NCBI RefSeq assembly: GCF_034929435.1
Contig: NZ_JAYFUM010000021.1
Location: forward strand, 62,001 to 126,000
DNA length: 64,000 bases
Direction: 5' to 3'
Source of the DNA: Arcicella rigui
GTDB taxonomy: Bacteria > Bacteroidota > Bacteroidia > Cytophagales > Spirosomataceae
The stretch's first letter is position 1. Each line of letters starts with the position of its first letter. Both the position numbers and the translations under genes were made by a program. Below, piece by piece: positions 63,604-64,000 of this stretch. Under the pieces are notes generated by a model. The model saw nothing but the letters and a program-made list of their open reading frames with translations, did not search any database and was not told the origin of the DNA.

Positions 63604-64000
63604 TCATATATCTAACTCTCTTCGGTAAGGAATCGACGACTGAGCACCCATTTTCTGCACCGCCAAAGCTGCCGCTTTATTGGCAAATTCAACGGCACTT
63701 TTTAAAGTTTTTTGTTCAAGCAGAGCCACGGCTAATGCTCCATTAAAACAATCGCCAGCGGCGGTAGTGTCCACAGCTTTTACTTTCTGTGCAGGAACTA
63801 TTCCTTCAAATTCATCCGATAACACATAAGCTCCTTTTGCCCCCCTTGTTATTACCACATTTTTTATTCCTGTTTCTTTCAGCGTCGAAGCGGCTTCTCG
63901 CAAACCTTCTTCTGTTTGTACACAAACCCCCGTAATGGTTTCTACTTCTGTTTCGTTGGGAGTAATGATAGTAATATTCCGTAAAGTTTCAATATTGATT
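63604..64000 (-). CDS. rbsK: Ribokinase / PfkB-family sugar kinase, C-terminal part (cut by window edge)
   Basis: The frame is open to the edge (about 131 codons visible). The PfkB C-terminal signature reads AVDTTAAGDCFNGALAVALLE (usual DTTGAGD with Ala for Gly), preceded by VVITRGAKGAYVLS and ITPNETEVE. Ribokinase phosphorylates ribose released from nucleosides. It lies directly upstream of the glycohydrolase gene, and the pair suits uptake and use of nucleoside ribose. Confidence 0.88.
   Translation of the reverse strand, partial: INIETLRNITIITPNETEVETITGVCVQTEEGLREAASTLKETGIKNVVITRGAKGAYVLSDEFEGIVPAQKVKAVDTTAAGDCFNGALAVALLEQKTLKSAVEFANKAAALAVQKMGAQSSIPYRRELDI

Noticed and set aside
1..64000. 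CRISPR arrays, rRNA genes, insertion sequences and prophage
   Set aside because: No regularly spaced repeats, no rRNA-like stretches, no transposase, integrase or phage structural genes among the coding regions seen.

Overview
The window is about 64 kb of a low-GC Bacteroidota chromosome, most likely from the order Cytophagales (the Spirosomaceae / Arcicella / Emticicia type). The genus is an inference. The evidence is a SusC/SusD pair, a second TonB-dependent receptor with a DUF4249 lipoprotein, an LpxC-FabZ fusion, a FeoB-associated Cys-rich peptide, a DbpA-type DEAD helicase, and promoters of the Bacteroidota type (TTTG/TTG, a spacer of about 17-20 bases, then TAnnTTTG). The best promoter match lies in front of the only tRNA.

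Layout. 1-10 kb: the 3' end of murA, a fatty-acid hydroxylase, a LolA-like carrier, a large YfhO-like membrane protein, an inositol-monophosphatase-type enzyme, and a divergent envelope quality-control operon (FKBP-type PPIase, then Prc/Tsp protease) with a strongly structured leader. 10-24 kb: a patatin, a SusC-SusD-lipoprotein locus without glycan enzymes, a redoxin plus cytochrome c/copper-monooxygenase pair, an orphan LytTR regulator, a 7TM/AraC hybrid regulator, a WYL-regulator/DinB pair, and one tRNA with a CAU anticodon. 24-34 kb: an HD hydrolase, then lpxD, lpxC-fabZ and lpxA (lipid A), an orphan ABC ATPase and small enzymes. 34-47 kb: a LolC/E-type permease, rbfA, rpiB, a LOG-family protein, a TonB receptor with its DUF4249 partner, a glutathionylspermidine-synthase-like ligase, a YheT-type hydrolase and a B12-binding radical SAM protein. 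48-56 kb: two separate ATPase-plus-effector cassettes that look like phage-defence modules, an AAA ATPase with a DUF4276/Toprim-like protein and a Septu-like PtuA/PtuB pair. They flank a DEAD helicase and an M1 peptidase. 56-64 kb: an unknown conserved protein, a HupE/UreJ-type protein, a phosphotransferase, gcvP, and a secreted ADP-ribosylglycohydrolase-like protein with a truncated PfkB/ribokinase gene.

Points of most interest: the two defence-like cassettes; two interlocked inverted repeats (A-B-A'-B' order) in the leader of the FKBP-prc operon; a cytochrome c/copper-monooxygenase fusion that keeps all six expected copper ligands; a 7TM receptor joined to an AraC-type HTH through a degenerate kinase-like module; a chain of mini-ORFs leading into a TonB receptor; and many intergenic spacers built from long imperfect palindromes that share short words. 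No CRISPR array, rRNA, transposase or prophage was seen.
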